This document shows positions 1 to 7,971 of a stretch of 64,000 nt of DNA, piece by piece. The translations under genes were made by a program, and so were the position numbers. Origin of the DNA: Aerococcaceae bacterium zg-1292. Its GTDB lineage: Bacteria; Bacillota; Bacilli; Lactobacillales; Aerococcaceae. The DNA lies in the NCBI GenBank assembly GCA_016126655.1, contig CP065955.1:2091001-2155000 (forward strand). The letters are read 5' to 3'. The first letter of the stretch is position 1; every line of letters begins with the position of its first letter. Under the pieces are notes generated by a model. It was given only the letters and a program-made list of their open reading frames with translations, was not told the origin of the DNA and made no database searches.

Positions 1-1
1 A

Positions 2-775
2 AGTTCCAACGGCAAAACAACCAAAATAACAACCACACGACCTACGCCAAGTAGTTCTGCGGCTGCTGTACAAGCTGTATTAGAGCAATATAAAAACTCA
101 CCTGTCTATGTATATTATGAAAACTTTGTCGACCACTCTACCGCAGGATTAAGAGAAAACCAAGCTGTTTATGGTGCGTCTGTCCCTAAGATTCTTTTAG
201 CAGCTTATACTCAAGACTGCATTTCCCGTGGATTGTTGAACTGGGATACACAATATATGTACACACCTGCTGTCAATCAACGGGCGGAATCGTATGAACC
301 ATACGGCAGCGGAACCATTCAATACGATGGTTTCGGTTCAACTTACACTGTCCGTGAAATCATGCGTAGAACAATGCAACACTCTGACAATGTCGGCAGC
401 AATATGTTATTACATTATGTCGGTTATGCCGATAAAGCTGATTTCGACCGTTTTGTCCAAAGTTTAACAGGTCAGCCTCGTTACTCATTGAAATTAACAC
501 CAAAACAAGTTAATAATGTTATGAAATACATAAGCCAACAAAAAGAACAATATGCATTTAACGCATTAGACCATACTGATTATGATAATACGAAGTTGGA
601 TGTATTACCTGTTAATACCCATCAAAAAATTGGTGCATGGTGGCCATACTACAACCACACAACTGGTATCGTCAAAGGCGAAAAACCATTCGCACTCACC
701 GTATTATCCGATTACGTCTCCGACTCCGCAATCGGAAAACTAGTAAAACAAATCTACACAGCAGTCACCAAGTAA
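2..775 (+). CDS. Class-A beta-lactamase-like serine hydrolase, 5'-truncated by the window edge
   Basis: The frame is open from base 2 and stops at TAA 773-775, so the gene starts before the window. The three signature motifs of the class-A beta-lactamase/serine hydrolase fold are visible: SVPK (SxxK nucleophile) at 179-190, SDN at 383-391 in HSDNVGSN, and KIG (KTG-like) at 626-634. Before SVPK is a Ser/Thr/Ala-rich stretch, which looks like a linker after an unseen N-terminal anchor. Proteins of this type in low-GC Gram-positives are usually exported cell-wall hydrolases of unknown substrate. True beta-lactamase activity cannot be claimed, because the third motif is KIG rather than KTG/KSG. 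An internal Met at 233 is not the start, since the SxxK motif lies upstream of it. Structured repeats follow directly downstream. Confidence 0.85.
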   Translation, partial: SSNGKTTKITTTRPTPSSSAAAVQAVLEQYKNSPVYVYYENFVDHSTAGLRENQAVYGASVPKILLAAYTQDCISRGLLNWDTQYMYTPAVNQRAESYEPYGSGTIQYDGFGSTYTVREIMRRTMQHSDNVGSNMLLHYVGYADKADFDRFVQSLTGQPRYSLKLTPKQVNNVMKYISQQKEQYAFNALDHTDYDNTKLDVLPVNTHQKIGAWWPYYNHTTGIVKGEKPFALTVLSDYVSDSAIGKLVKQIYTAVTK

Positions 776-780
776 TAAAT

Positions 781-898
781 AGTGTGAGCGTGGGTGTTCT
801 GACTTGAACCACTGGAGGAAAATACCGGCGTGCGTGTAACGCACAAAGGGATTTTCTGAAGTGGATGTCAAGTCAACCCAAGCGAACCGACATATAAA
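781..898 (+). repeat. Structured intergenic repeat, family 1, copy A1
   Basis: The unit begins AGTGTGAGCGTGGG. Its outer stem is GACTTGA (801-807) with TCAAGTC (868-874), continued by CCACT (809-813) with AGTGG (860-864). The two helices are separated by a fixed asymmetric loop of one A against ATG. Inside is a second hairpin, GTGCGT (830-835) with ACGCAC (839-844). Related copies are at 899-1018, 6981-7258, 25042-25214, 38691-38790 and 58975-59100. I do not recognise a named family. Confidence 0.8.
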
Positions 899-1018
899 TA
901 GTGCGACAAGGAGCGCTTTGAAATGAACCACTGGAGCAAAAAGCGTAGGAGTGCACAATGCACTCCAAGCATTTTGTGAAGTGGATGTCATTTCAGCGAA
1001 TTGGAGCCGGTATACACA
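899..1018 (+). repeat. Structured intergenic repeat, family 1, copy A2 (tandem with A1)
   Basis: Same architecture as A1 but with a different outer stem that still pairs: TGAAATGA (919-926) with TCATTTCA (988-995). The invariant CCACT (928-932) pairs with AGTGG (980-984), and the same A versus ATG internal loop is kept. The inner hairpin is perfect: GGAGTGCA (948-955), loop CAA, TGCACTCC (959-966). The unit length is about 119 bp, and A1 and A2 lie head to tail. Confidence 0.8.
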
Positions 1019-1040
1019 TAGTGTGAGCATGGGTGTTCAA
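1019..1040 (+). repeat. Family 1 repeat, truncated third unit (A3)
   Basis: The sequence AGTGTGAGCATGGGTGTTC repeats the first bases of A1 and then breaks off into the family 2 stem-loop. This is the third tandem start, again about 119 bp after the previous one. Confidence 0.6.
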
Positions 1041-1045
1041 ACACT

Positions 1046-1099
1046 AACATTTCAAACCGGGTACAAAGCTTGATAGAACAAGTCTTGTACCCGGTTTTT
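1046..1099 (+). repeat. Stem-loop repeat, family 2, copy 1; can act as a terminator
   Basis: ACCGGGTACAA (1056-1066) pairs with TTGTACCCGGT (1085-1095), followed by a run of T. The 54 bases from AACATTTC to the T run are identical to 1945-1998. The element lies downstream of the serine hydrolase and upstream of the RelB-type promoter, so it probably ends transcription from the left. Confidence 0.75.
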
Positions 1100-1203
1100 C
1101 ATTTTAGTATGAATCATTAGAGATTTCTGTTGTTTTACAGCCATAAAATATGCACACTGTGTGATGATACCCGATACAACTTTAACTACATAAACAAATA
1201 CCA

Positions 1204-1232
1204 TTTACATTAGTGTGTGTAGTGTGTATGAT
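1204..1232 (+). promoter_or_regulatory. Promoter of the RelB/RelE-type module
   Basis: TTTACA (1204-1209), a 17-bp spacer, then TATGAT (1227-1232). The spacer holds a GTGT-rich direct repeat (TAGTGTGTG, TAGTGTGTA), a plausible site for autoregulation by the ribbon-helix-helix antitoxin. The -10 box falls inside a longer reading frame that opens at 1213, which argues that the gene starts at 1252. Confidence 0.6.
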
Positions 1233-1251
1233 AAAGAAAAGAGGTGTCGAA

Positions 1252-1527
1252 ATGGAAACAGTCAGAAAAAATATAACCATGCCTATCAATACATACGAAA
1301 CCATTAATAACTATGCAAAGAAAAACGGTGTAACTTTTTCCGAGTTTCTAAGAGAAAGTGCTTTAAAAATCATTAATCAAAAAGAGGAATTGAGTTTACT
1401 GGAATATCTGCAGTCGAATTGTGAGTTTATGGTCAAAGAAGAACAAGAAGAAATAGAAGCCCTTAATATTGACTTTGATGATTTCAGTGGAAAGGAAATG
1501 TCTTTGGATGAACTTCTACAAGATTAA
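1252..1527 (+). CDS. RelB/DinJ-like ribbon-helix-helix antitoxin (DUF6290-like)
   Basis: A 91-aa protein starting METVRKNITMPINTYETINN. The N-terminal 45 residues have the basic beta strand followed by two helices of a MetJ/Arc/CopG-type DNA-binding dimer. The C-terminal half is acidic (EEEQEEIEALNIDFDD), as expected for the toxin-binding tail. ATG 1252 is preferred because AGAGGTG sits 6 nt upstream and because the promoter -10 lies further upstream. The toxin start overlaps the 3' end of this gene. In intact modules the antitoxin neutralises the RelE-fold mRNA interferase and represses the operon. Here the partner is frameshifted, so the antitoxin may now be an orphan. Confidence 0.75.
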   Translation: METVRKNITMPINTYETINNYAKKNGVTFSEFLRESALKIINQKEELSLLEYLQSNCEFMVKEEQEEIEALNIDFDDFSGKEMSLDELLQD

Positions 1528-1772
1528 ATATTCCAAGTCTGCTATAAAATTCTTAAAAAATAAAGCTATTGGCATTCGAGGAAATTAGTGCAGACAAAAA
1601 GAATATTGAACTTTACGACATTAATAGGTTCAAGAGTAGTAAATATAACGATATTTTTAGACTACGAATCGGAAGTTATCGTGCCATTTTTCGTATTATA
1701 GACAATGAACTGATAGTATATATTTTTGACATAGGTTCAAGAGGCGATATTTACAAAAGACTCAAGTTGTAA
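1508..1772 (+). pseudogene. Broken RelE/ParE-family toxin
   Basis: The ATG at 1508 overlaps the antitoxin stop and reads MNFYKIKYSKSAIKFLKNK, a typical RelE N-terminus. That frame reaches a stop near 1586. The rest of the toxin continues in another frame from about 1563 (LLAFEEISADKKN) through GSYRAIFRIIDNELIVYIFD to the stop at 1772, which is the conserved RelE C-terminal half. The junction lacks roughly ten residues that the family normally has between the two parts. A small frame-destroying deletion is therefore the simplest reading. A sequencing error is less likely because residues are missing as well as the frame. Confidence 0.7.
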
Positions 1773-1944
1773 CAATATCACTTACACTCTTTCTCATTAT
1801 AAAAGATTATTATTCTCGGCTGAATGATTCATACTTCAACAACAAACTAGAAATTATCGTCATATCCGCTAATCGATGGATTCTAGAAATCCTTTTTCAT
1901 ATTCTCATGTTTTCAAACTCTAACATTTCATTGCACTCAATGAC

Positions 1945-1998
1945 AACATTTCAAACCGGGTACAAAGCTTGATAGAACAAGTCTTGTACCCGGTTTTT
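1945..1998 (+). repeat. Stem-loop repeat, family 2, copy 2
   Basis: Identical over 54 bases to 1046-1099. The stem is ACCGGGTACAA (1955-1965) with TTGTACCCGGT (1984-1994), followed by T5. Copies 1 and 2 are direct repeats that bracket the RelB/RelE-type module. The insertion sequence at 2015 starts 17 bp after this copy. Between 1773 and 1944 I see no gene. Confidence 0.75.
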
Positions 1999-2014
1999 GA
2001 GTTTAGTATAAATC

Positions 2015-3776
2015 CTGAACTCCCGAATACATAACACGAATTCTATCCGGGAGTTCGAACACCCATTTTCTCAAATAGCTCTGCTAGGGGAATTGTTACC
2101 TCACCAACAGTTTTCCCTATCCCTTTTATACTTAATATATCCACACGGTTTAGTTCTGAAAGAAATCCTTGAATCGTATACTCCTTATTCAAACTAGATT
2201 GCTCTAGTGTTTGCTTTAACTGCGCTTGTAGTATCAACGCGATAAACTGGACGAACATTTTTCCTTCCAATCCTCTTTCAGATGATACTCGCATTCTTCT
2301 CATATTCAACCGGTCTTTCAAATTATGAAACGCATCTTCTATCAATTCTTTATTGCGATACAAGCTTAAAATATCCCACACATCTTTCTTGAAACTACTC
2401 ATTAAAACAAAATAACCAAAATTCCCTTTCTTTACTTTTATCGCCTCATTGTTATAACGATACACTATCTTTCCGTTTTGATTCTCTTTAATAAAATAGG
2501 TGGCGTATTGATGTTTATTCACTTCTTTCTCCTCATTCATTTCCAATTCATGCATATATTGTTGAAGCTTTTTGTTGAATTCGTTTGCCTGCTCAGATGC
2601 TTGTTCTGCATCGTAGTACACATAGAGTTGTAATGGGTAATGTCCCTTTTTACTCTTTGTTTTAAAATAATCCGTTTGAATTCTTACACCTGATAATCGA
2701 TAACGCGTAGAGTATTGTTCCACATTATCAATTGTTGCTTTCGCTTGGTCCATGATTGCTTGAACATATTTCAAATTCTTTTTAACACCAATTATAAATC
2801 CAATATTCTCTTCAATTAGTTGGTAGACATTTTTCTCAGAGTAGAACCCGCGGTCCATCACTAATTTAATGCGCTCTTTTTCAATGGTATCGAATAAGCT
2901 GATTAGCCAAGGAATCGTTTTACTATCGGGAATATCTCCTGATAAATAACGATACATGAGGGGTAATTTTGTTTCATTACCGTAAACAACCGCTAGATTA
3001 ATTTGAGGTAATTTATCATCTTCTTTGTTATATCCATATTTTGCATAGGGAAGCGTTTTGGAATAACTCGAGATAGAGGTTGTGTCATAGTACAAGAATT
3101 CCTTATTGATGGTTCTGTTCATACGTGCGTTAAAGAAGCGTTGTTTAATTTCTTCATCTATCAATTGAAATAACTCAGATATCCGTTGAGAGGTTAATGT
3201 TTGTTTGCAATCATAAGGAAGATACTGATGTTTCGACCAATAAGAAAAGAATTGCATAGAATTAGTAGGTAACAGAATTAAGTAATAAGCTAAATTTAGT
3301 ACTTGTTGATAGTGATTAGGTAACACTGTCTGCAAATCATCAATTAAATGTAATTGTTTAGCTAATTCATGGAGATAGTACGTTGCTCCATAATGTTGAC
3401 GTTCAATCTGTTTCGCTAGTGTTAATAAATTTTCTTCAGAAGAATGAGTAGCTACTTTAGGTTTACGTTTACGAGTCGGTTTGATTTCTCCTGTTTCTGG
3501 GTCACGGTATCCTAAAATCTTACATTTGCGTCTTGTGTTTTTTATCTCAGGGTCGTAGTAAGCTTCTACTTCATAAACATAGGTTTTCTTTGCTTTTACA
3601 TCATATCGGTCTTCGATTCTTTTTGTTGCCATATTTATCCTTCTCCACCCTTTGATGTCACGTACATTGCACTACATAACATTGATTCAGTAAAGATAAA
3701 ATCAGAAAAAAACATTGATAAATCAACGTTTCCTCTGGTTTTTATTATTATTCTTGATACGTATTCGGGGGTTCAG
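2015..3776 (-). mobile_element. IS1634-family insertion sequence, about 1.76 kb
   Basis: Imperfect terminal inverted repeats enclose one transposase gene. The left end is CTGAACTCCCGAATAC (2015-2030); the right end is the complement of CTGAACCCCCGAATAC (3761-3776). The left end also carries an internal inverted copy (CGGGAGTTCG near 2048-2057). I found no direct target duplication. The right end lies about 20 bp from the stop codon of the neighbouring AAA_4 pseudogene. Confidence 0.8.
2043..3632 (-). CDS. IS1634-family (IS4-like DDE) transposase
   Basis: A 529-aa protein that cuts and joins the ends of the surrounding insertion sequence. DDE-type catalytic segments are visible: the first Asp in LYYDTTSISSYS, the second in LVMDRGFYSEKN, and the Glu in NKELIEDAFHNLKDRLNMRR. 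The family-typical N-terminal region (ETGEIKPTRKRKPK, then a long linker) precedes the catalytic core. The frame is uninterrupted and of normal family length, so the element may be active. A related but different transposase is encoded at 48986-50800, and a deleted element with similar ends lies at 9536-9751. Confidence 0.88.
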   Translation of the reverse strand: MATKRIEDRYDVKAKKTYVYEVEAYYDPEIKNTRRKCKILGYRDPETGEIKPTRKRKPKVATHSSEENLLTLAKQIERQHYGATYYLHELAKQLHLIDDLQTVLPNHYQQVLNLAYYLILLPTNSMQFFSYWSKHQYLPYDCKQTLTSQRISELFQLIDEEIKQRFFNARMNRTINKEFLYYDTTSISSYSKTLPYAKYGYNKEDDKLPQINLAVVYGNETKLPLMYRYLSGDIPDSKTIPWLISLFDTIEKERIKLVMDRGFYSEKNVYQLIEENIGFIIGVKKNLKYVQAIMDQAKATIDNVEQYSTRYRLSGVRIQTDYFKTKSKKGHYPLQLYVYYDAEQASEQANEFNKKLQQYMHELEMNEEKEVNKHQYATYFIKENQNGKIVYRYNNEAIKVKKGNFGYFVLMSSFKKDVWDILSLYRNKELIEDAFHNLKDRLNMRRMRVSSERGLEGKMFVQFIALILQAQLKQTLEQSSLNKEYTIQGFLSELNRVDILSIKGIGKTVGEVTIPLAELFEKMGVRTPG

Positions 3777-3795
3777 ATTGTATTGCAACTTACTT

Positions 3796-5203
3796 TTACT
3801 CATTAAGTTCCCAATGACCATTTTTCCCTTTACCAACATATTTAATATTAGGAATTTCTTTTATATATCTTGTAATGGTTTTTTCACTAACTCCTAATAT
3901 CATAGCTATATCTTTACGGCTCACTCTATTGTCCCCTTTAATCATATTTTTGATTATGTTTTCAATTTCTTCGAGGGACATTCGAGAGACATCTTGAGGG
4001 ACATTTCGAGAGACATTCCCTCCACCAACCTTTTGTGTCGCTATCTTCTTTAGAGGAATAATTGTTCTAAATATATCTCCTTCCTCAAATAACGGGTTTT
4101 GTCCTGAATAAAGCTGTGTGTACTTGTAGGTATTTCTCATTCCTGAACCAAGTTCATCCGCAAGACCTATTTCTCTAAAAACTTTAGATATAGTAGGATT
4201 CTTGGGAAATGGCTCAAACTTCTGTAAATCTAAAGCTCCCATCCCATGAGCCAAGTTGCTGTTTTCAACCGTAATCCTCTCATCGTCAATAATCATCTTT
4301 GCAGGAAAACCACTTGAATAATCTCTATGAGCCAGCGTATTGGAAACTATTTCTCTGAGTATCCTGTCTCTTGCATTGACATTGACAATCCCGTCCAAGA
4401 CAAATAAATCATTCAAATGCTTTTGTCCAAATTCTATCAACCTGTCATAGCTGTCAATCAGATTTGTTATGACAACATCTCTATCATCATATCTATCCTT
4501 ATTTTCAACCCTGAATATCGCATCAGTTTTGTGTTGCGGAAGAACAGACATATTTTCCAAATAGCAAAATAGCAGCTAATGTGATTCCTTCACGCTTTGT
4601 TTCCGGATCTGTCAGTATCAAATTGGCACTTCTAAGAAGCTCCTCATTACTCATATTTTCCCAAACATGATTTTTATTTCGGAAGATAGCCATTTTCTTA
4701 GCTTTATCAATAACAGAAGCATCAAGAAAATCAATATCAAGATTCGGATATACCTTATTAACAAAATAGCTTCCTTGTTTTCTTGCATAGAGCTTATATA
4801 CAAGCTCTGAGTGATCTGTAATATTGATGTCTCCTTCATAAGACCTATCCCAAATTCTTCCATTGTGTCTGCACACCTGATAACCTTCAGGGACTCTTAT
4901 ATAAATAACTTGTTTCCCCTCAATTTCAAAAGTTTCTGGCAGCAAATAAAGTGGTGGATACATCTTTTGCGGATTGTTGATTGCCGTAGTAAATTCCTTA
5001 ATCACTTTGTCTACCCTATCTTCACTCACACCAACGATCTCTCTTTTATCATTTACACCAAGTAAAATATGTCCGCCATTTCTATTATTGAAAGAGCATA
5101 CCGTATCAAAGACATCTTTAGTTAAAGCATTCTTAGATTCTTTAAACTCAACATCTATCTTTTCTCCGGTTTGAATCAACTTCTTAATTTCATCTATCGT
5201 CAT
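3796..5203 (-). pseudogene. AAA_4 (divergent AAA/Alba, RecG-like COG2865) regulator, frameshifted
   Basis: Two overlapping frames together give one protein of about 470 residues. The first (5203 down to 4523) has the AlbA_2/AAA_4 N-terminal domain: EFKESKNALTKDVFDTVCSF, NRNGGHILLGVND, WDRSYEGD. The second (4560 down to 3796) has the C-terminal ATPase-like part (ARDRILREIVSNTLAHRDYS, GLADELGSGMRNTYKY) and a terminal winged-helix domain (RVSRKDIAMILGVSEKTI). The break is after LLFGK, at GGAAAATATG near 4550, where one frame runs out as YVCSSATQN. A slip at the A run would explain it. AAGGTGGTG precedes the 5203 start. The gene follows the AbrB-like gene by 18 bp, so the two form an operon. The role is unknown; such proteins are common in accessory regions. 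Confidence 0.75.
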
Positions 5204-5221
5204 CTGCTTATTTCACCACCT

Positions 5222-5401
5222 TTATTTCTTAATGTTTTCTTCGATAAAAACATTGGAATTTTGAATTTCAACTCTATCTTTATTAACTACAAAAGTAACA
5301 TAATCCCCATTTTCTAAATTCAAAAGTTCTCTAATCCTCTTTGGAATAGTAACCTGTCCTTTTGACATAACTTTAGCAGTATCCATAAATGTATCTTTCA
5401 T
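5222..5401 (-). CDS. SpoVT-AbrB-domain (MazE/AbrB-like) protein, 59 aa
   Basis: The reading frame from ATG 5401 to TAA 5222 gives MKDTFMDTAKVMSKGQVTIP and continues with the rest of an AbrB-type swapped-hairpin DNA-binding domain. The SKGQVTIPKRIRELL motif is diagnostic. AAAGGAG lies 6 nt before the ATG. The gene is 18 bp upstream of the AAA_4 pseudogene on the same strand. It could be the antitoxin or transcriptional repressor of that pair; this role is inferred only from its position and family. Confidence 0.8.
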   Translation of the reverse strand: MKDTFMDTAKVMSKGQVTIPKRIRELLNLENGDYVTFVVNKDRVEIQNSNVFIEENIKK

Positions 5402-5434
5402 GACTAACTCCTTTCGCCCTACTTTTACACAAAG

Positions 5435-5440
5435 ATTATA
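5435..5440 (-). promoter_or_regulatory. Candidate -10 box for the AbrB/AAA_4 operon
   Basis: TATAAT on the minus strand, about 34 bp before the AbrB-like start codon. No good -35 box is visible at the usual distance. Confidence 0.4.
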
Positions 5441-5540
5441 GCACTTTTAAGATATTTTTTCTGCTCTGAGATTAGTCCCGTTAGCTCCAAACATAGTGGA
5501 ACCTTTTTCATATAGATTTCCATTGCGTCCGATTGACAAA

Positions 5541-5592
5541 ATTTCAAACCGAGTACAAAACTTCATAAAACAAGTTTTGTACTCGGTTTTCA
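5541..5592 (-). repeat. Stem-loop repeat, family 2, copy 3; probable pdp terminator
   Basis: ACCGAGTACAAAACTT (5548-5563) pairs perfectly with AAGTTTTGTACTCGGT (5572-5587). Compared with copies 1 and 2, the G-C pair at the fourth or fifth stem position has become A-T on both arms. The stem is 16 bp long and flanked by T on one side and A on the other. It lies downstream of pdp and can end transcription from it. I see no gene between 5402 and 5655. Confidence 0.7.
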
Positions 5593-5655
5593 GTTTTACG
5601 ATCTGTACTTCAAAACACAAGTTATTCTAACGCTTTATGTCATCCATATCTAAAA

Positions 5656-6957
5656 TTATTCCGTAATCACATTATAGATAAGTGGTTCCGGATTCGCTGC
5701 TTGCGCAATAGTCAACGCATCATATAAACGTTGTTTCACATCTTCAACATCTTCACGATTACTGTAGATTGTTAATAATGCGTCACCTTTTTTCACAGCA
5801 TCGCCAATTTTCTTATGCAAGACCAAACCAACAGCTGGGTCAATCGTATCTTCTTTTGTCTCACGACCTGCACCTAATACCATAGCAGCTTCACCAACTT
5901 TATTCGCCACCCAATGGCTAACAACTCCATCTTCTAACGCTGGTAATTCAATCTGATACGCTGCTTGTGGTAATAAGTCAACATCATCAACAATCGCAGC
6001 ATTACCACCTTGATGCGATACAAATTGACGGAATGTCTCTAAGGCTTCACCATTGTCAATTTGTTGTTGTAACATCGCTTTGCCTTCTTCAATTGTATTC
6101 ACTTTTCCGGCTGCCATTAACATTTGCGAACCTAATACAAAACATAATTGCGTTAAATCTTCTGGTCCTTTACCTTGTAGCGTTAAAATCGCTTCTTTGA
6201 CTTCCAGTGCATTTCCGATTGCATAACCTAATGGTTCATTCATATTAGAAATCACTGCTAAGGTTTTGCGTCCTACTTGGTTACCAATTTTTACCATCGC
6301 ATGCGCTAATTTTTCTGCCTCTTCAACTGTCTTCATAAAGGCACCCTCGCCTACTTTGACATCTAAAACAATCGCATCAGCACCAGCCGCAATCTTTTTA
6401 CTCATAATTGAACTTGCAATTAACGGGATGGACTGAACGGTTGAAGTCACATCACGTAAGGCATACAATTTTTTATCTGCAGGGGTTAAATTACCTGATT
6501 GCCCCACAACTGCAACTTTATGGCGGTTTACTAAGTCAATAAATTCATCAATTGGTAACTCATAACGAAATCCTTCAATCGCTTCAAATTTGTCAACGGT
6601 TCCACCGGTATGCCCTAAACCGCGTCCACTCATTTTTGCAACTGGCACACCACAACTAGCTACTAATGGTGCTAATACTAATGTAGTAGTATCTCCTACA
6701 CCACCTGTCGAGTGCTTATCAACCTTGACACCTTCAATCGCTGATAAATCAATTTGGTCGCCACTTTCAGCCATCGCCATGGTTAAGTAGCTTGCTTCTT
6801 CTTCCGTCATCCCTTGAAAATAAATTGCCATCGCTAACGCACTCATTTGATAATCTGGAATTTTATCTGCTGTAAATCCCTCAATCACAAATTCAATCTC
6901 TGCTTTATTCAATTTACGTCCCGCTTGTTTTTTTGCGATAATATCTACCATTCTCAT
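5656..6957 (-). CDS. pdp: Pyrimidine-nucleoside phosphorylase
   Basis: A 433-aa enzyme that splits thymidine, deoxyuridine and uridine with phosphate into base plus (deoxy)ribose-1-phosphate. Family signatures are clear: [17 protein letters not shown] and [19 protein letters not shown] near the N-terminal third, then the glycine-rich alpha/beta domain and the C-terminal PYNP domain. The start at 6957 ([10 protein letters not shown]) is chosen because AGAAGGA lies 8-10 nt upstream and it matches the usual N-terminus of the family. A longer frame to 6978 would start within the SD region. It follows rpiA on the same strand; both act in pentose salvage, so co-transcription is plausible. The whole gap between them is filled by family 1 repeats. 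Confidence 0.95.
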   Translation of the reverse strand: MRMVDIIAKKQAGRKLNKAEIEFVIEGFTADKIPDYQMSALAMAIYFQGMTEEEASYLTMAMAESGDQIDLSAIEGVKVDKHSTGGVGDTTTLVLAPLVASCGVPVAKMSGRGLGHTGGTVDKFEAIEGFRYELPIDEFIDLVNRHKVAVVGQSGNLTPADKKLYALRDVTSTVQSIPLIASSIMSKKIAAGADAIVLDVKVGEGAFMKTVEEAEKLAHAMVKIGNQVGRKTLAVISNMNEPLGYAIGNALEVKEAILTLQGKGPEDLTQLCFVLGSQMLMAAGKVNTIEEGKAMLQQQIDNGEALETFRQFVSHQGGNAAIVDDVDLLPQAAYQIELPALEDGVVSHWVANKVGEAAMVLGAGRETKEDTIDPAVGLVLHKKIGDAVKKGDALLTIYSNREDVEDVKQRLYDALTIAQAANPEPLIYNVITE

Positions 6958-6980
6958 TTTCAAAATTCCTTCTTTCATTC

Positions 6981-7258
6981 CGGTTCACTTAGGCTGACTT
7001 GACATCCACTTTGCAAAATTCGCTCTGTGCGTTTCTGCACACCGGTTGTTTCTAATTCGGTTCGCGTGGACTGCCTCGACATCCACTTCGCATAACTCTT
7101 GAAGTGTTTACTCACTTCTGCGACCTCTGCTCCAGTGGTTCGAGGCAAAACATCCGCCCTTTCACTTTGTTTCCAGTAATTCAAATCAAAACGCCCGTGC
7201 TCGTACTATGTTTTCCAGTGGCTCATTTCAAAACTTAACTTGTCGCACGCTATTTTCA
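6981..7258 (-). repeat. Family 1 repeat cluster (nested copies B0, B1 and partial B2)
   Basis: On the minus strand this fills the rpiA-pdp gap. B1 (about 7057-7167) is complete. Its outer stem GCCTCGA (7073-7079) pairs with TCGAGGC (7140-7146), CCACT (7083-7087) pairs with AGTGG (7134-7138), and the inner hairpin is GAAGTG (7101-7106) with CACTTC (7113-7118). B0 is split: its GACTTGA-CAT-CCACT arm is at 6996-7010, while the matching arm (AGTAATTCAAATC, slightly decayed) is at 7175-7187 on the far side of B1. A further single arm, AGTGGCTCATTTCA, lies near 7217-7230. The pdp-proximal end finishes about 10 bp before the pdp SD. Confidence 0.78.
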
Positions 7259-7264
7259 ACTACA

Positions 7265-7945
7265 TTAACGTTCAATGGTTAAAATAGTTCCATCTTGTTT
7301 GCCTACTAAAATAATATCTGGATAATTTAAAAACAATCCGTGATCGACTACGCCTACCATTGTTTTTAATTCAAAAGCTAATTGTTGTGGATTGTCAATT
7401 TGATTCAGATGTAAATCAATAATATAATTACCTGAATCTGTCACAAACAGCGAATCTTTTCCTTTTTTACGAAAGGCTGGATGCATCCCTGCTTCATCAA
7501 AGACTCTAAATAATTTCCAACTACCTGTTTGCACAATTTCTACTGGCAATGGGAAACGACCTAGTTTTTCAACTAATTTTTCTTCTGTCACAATCCAAAT
7601 AATTTGACGACTATTTTGCGCCACAATCTTTTCAATTAAAAGGGCGCCGCCGCCACCTTTAATCCCGTTAAATGATGATAAACATTCATCGGCACCATCC
7701 ACTAATAAATCAATGTGATTGACTTCATCCAATGTTGATAGTGGAATACCTAACTCACGGGCTTGAATTTCCGTTTGTTTTGATGTTGGTACACCGACAA
7801 TGTGTTGTAATTCACCACGTTTAATGCGCTGACCCACTTCATCTACAAACCAATAAGCAGTCGACCCTGTGCCCAGACCGACAACCATGCCGTCTTCGAC
7901 ATATCTGGCAGCTTGACGACCCACTAATTCTTTACTATTATCCAT
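7265..7945 (-). CDS. rpiA: Ribose-5-phosphate isomerase A
   Basis: A 226-aa cytoplasmic enzyme of the pentose phosphate pathway that interconverts ribose-5-phosphate and ribulose-5-phosphate. Conserved segments are GLGTGSTAYWFVDEV (phosphate-binding loop), LLVDGADECLSSFNGIKGGG (active-site Asp region) and KIVAQNSRQIIWIVTEEKLV. Length matches the family. It sits 26 bp after the flavodoxin-like gene and 307 bp before pdp on the same strand. The ribose-1-phosphate released by Pdp feeds the same sugar-phosphate pool after mutase action. Confidence 0.96.
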   Translation of the reverse strand: MDNSKELVGRQAARYVEDGMVVGLGTGSTAYWFVDEVGQRIKRGELQHIVGVPTSKQTEIQARELGIPLSTLDEVNHIDLLVDGADECLSSFNGIKGGGGALLIEKIVAQNSRQIIWIVTEEKLVEKLGRFPLPVEIVQTGSWKLFRVFDEAGMHPAFRKKGKDSLFVTDSGNYIIDLHLNQIDNPQQLAFELKTMVGVVDHGLFLNYPDIILVGKQDGTILTIER

Positions 7946-7971
7946 GTTTCCCCTCGTTTCTAACGAATTAT

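Noticed and set aside
740-1030. 96-codon open frame on the minus strand
   Set aside because: It lies entirely over the tandem family 1 repeats and the serine hydrolase 3' end, has no SD, and its sequence follows from the hairpins.
6975-7184. 69-codon open frame on the minus strand upstream of pdp
   Set aside because: It consists of family 1 repeat sequence and overlaps the pdp start region. A similar frame does not exist in other copies.
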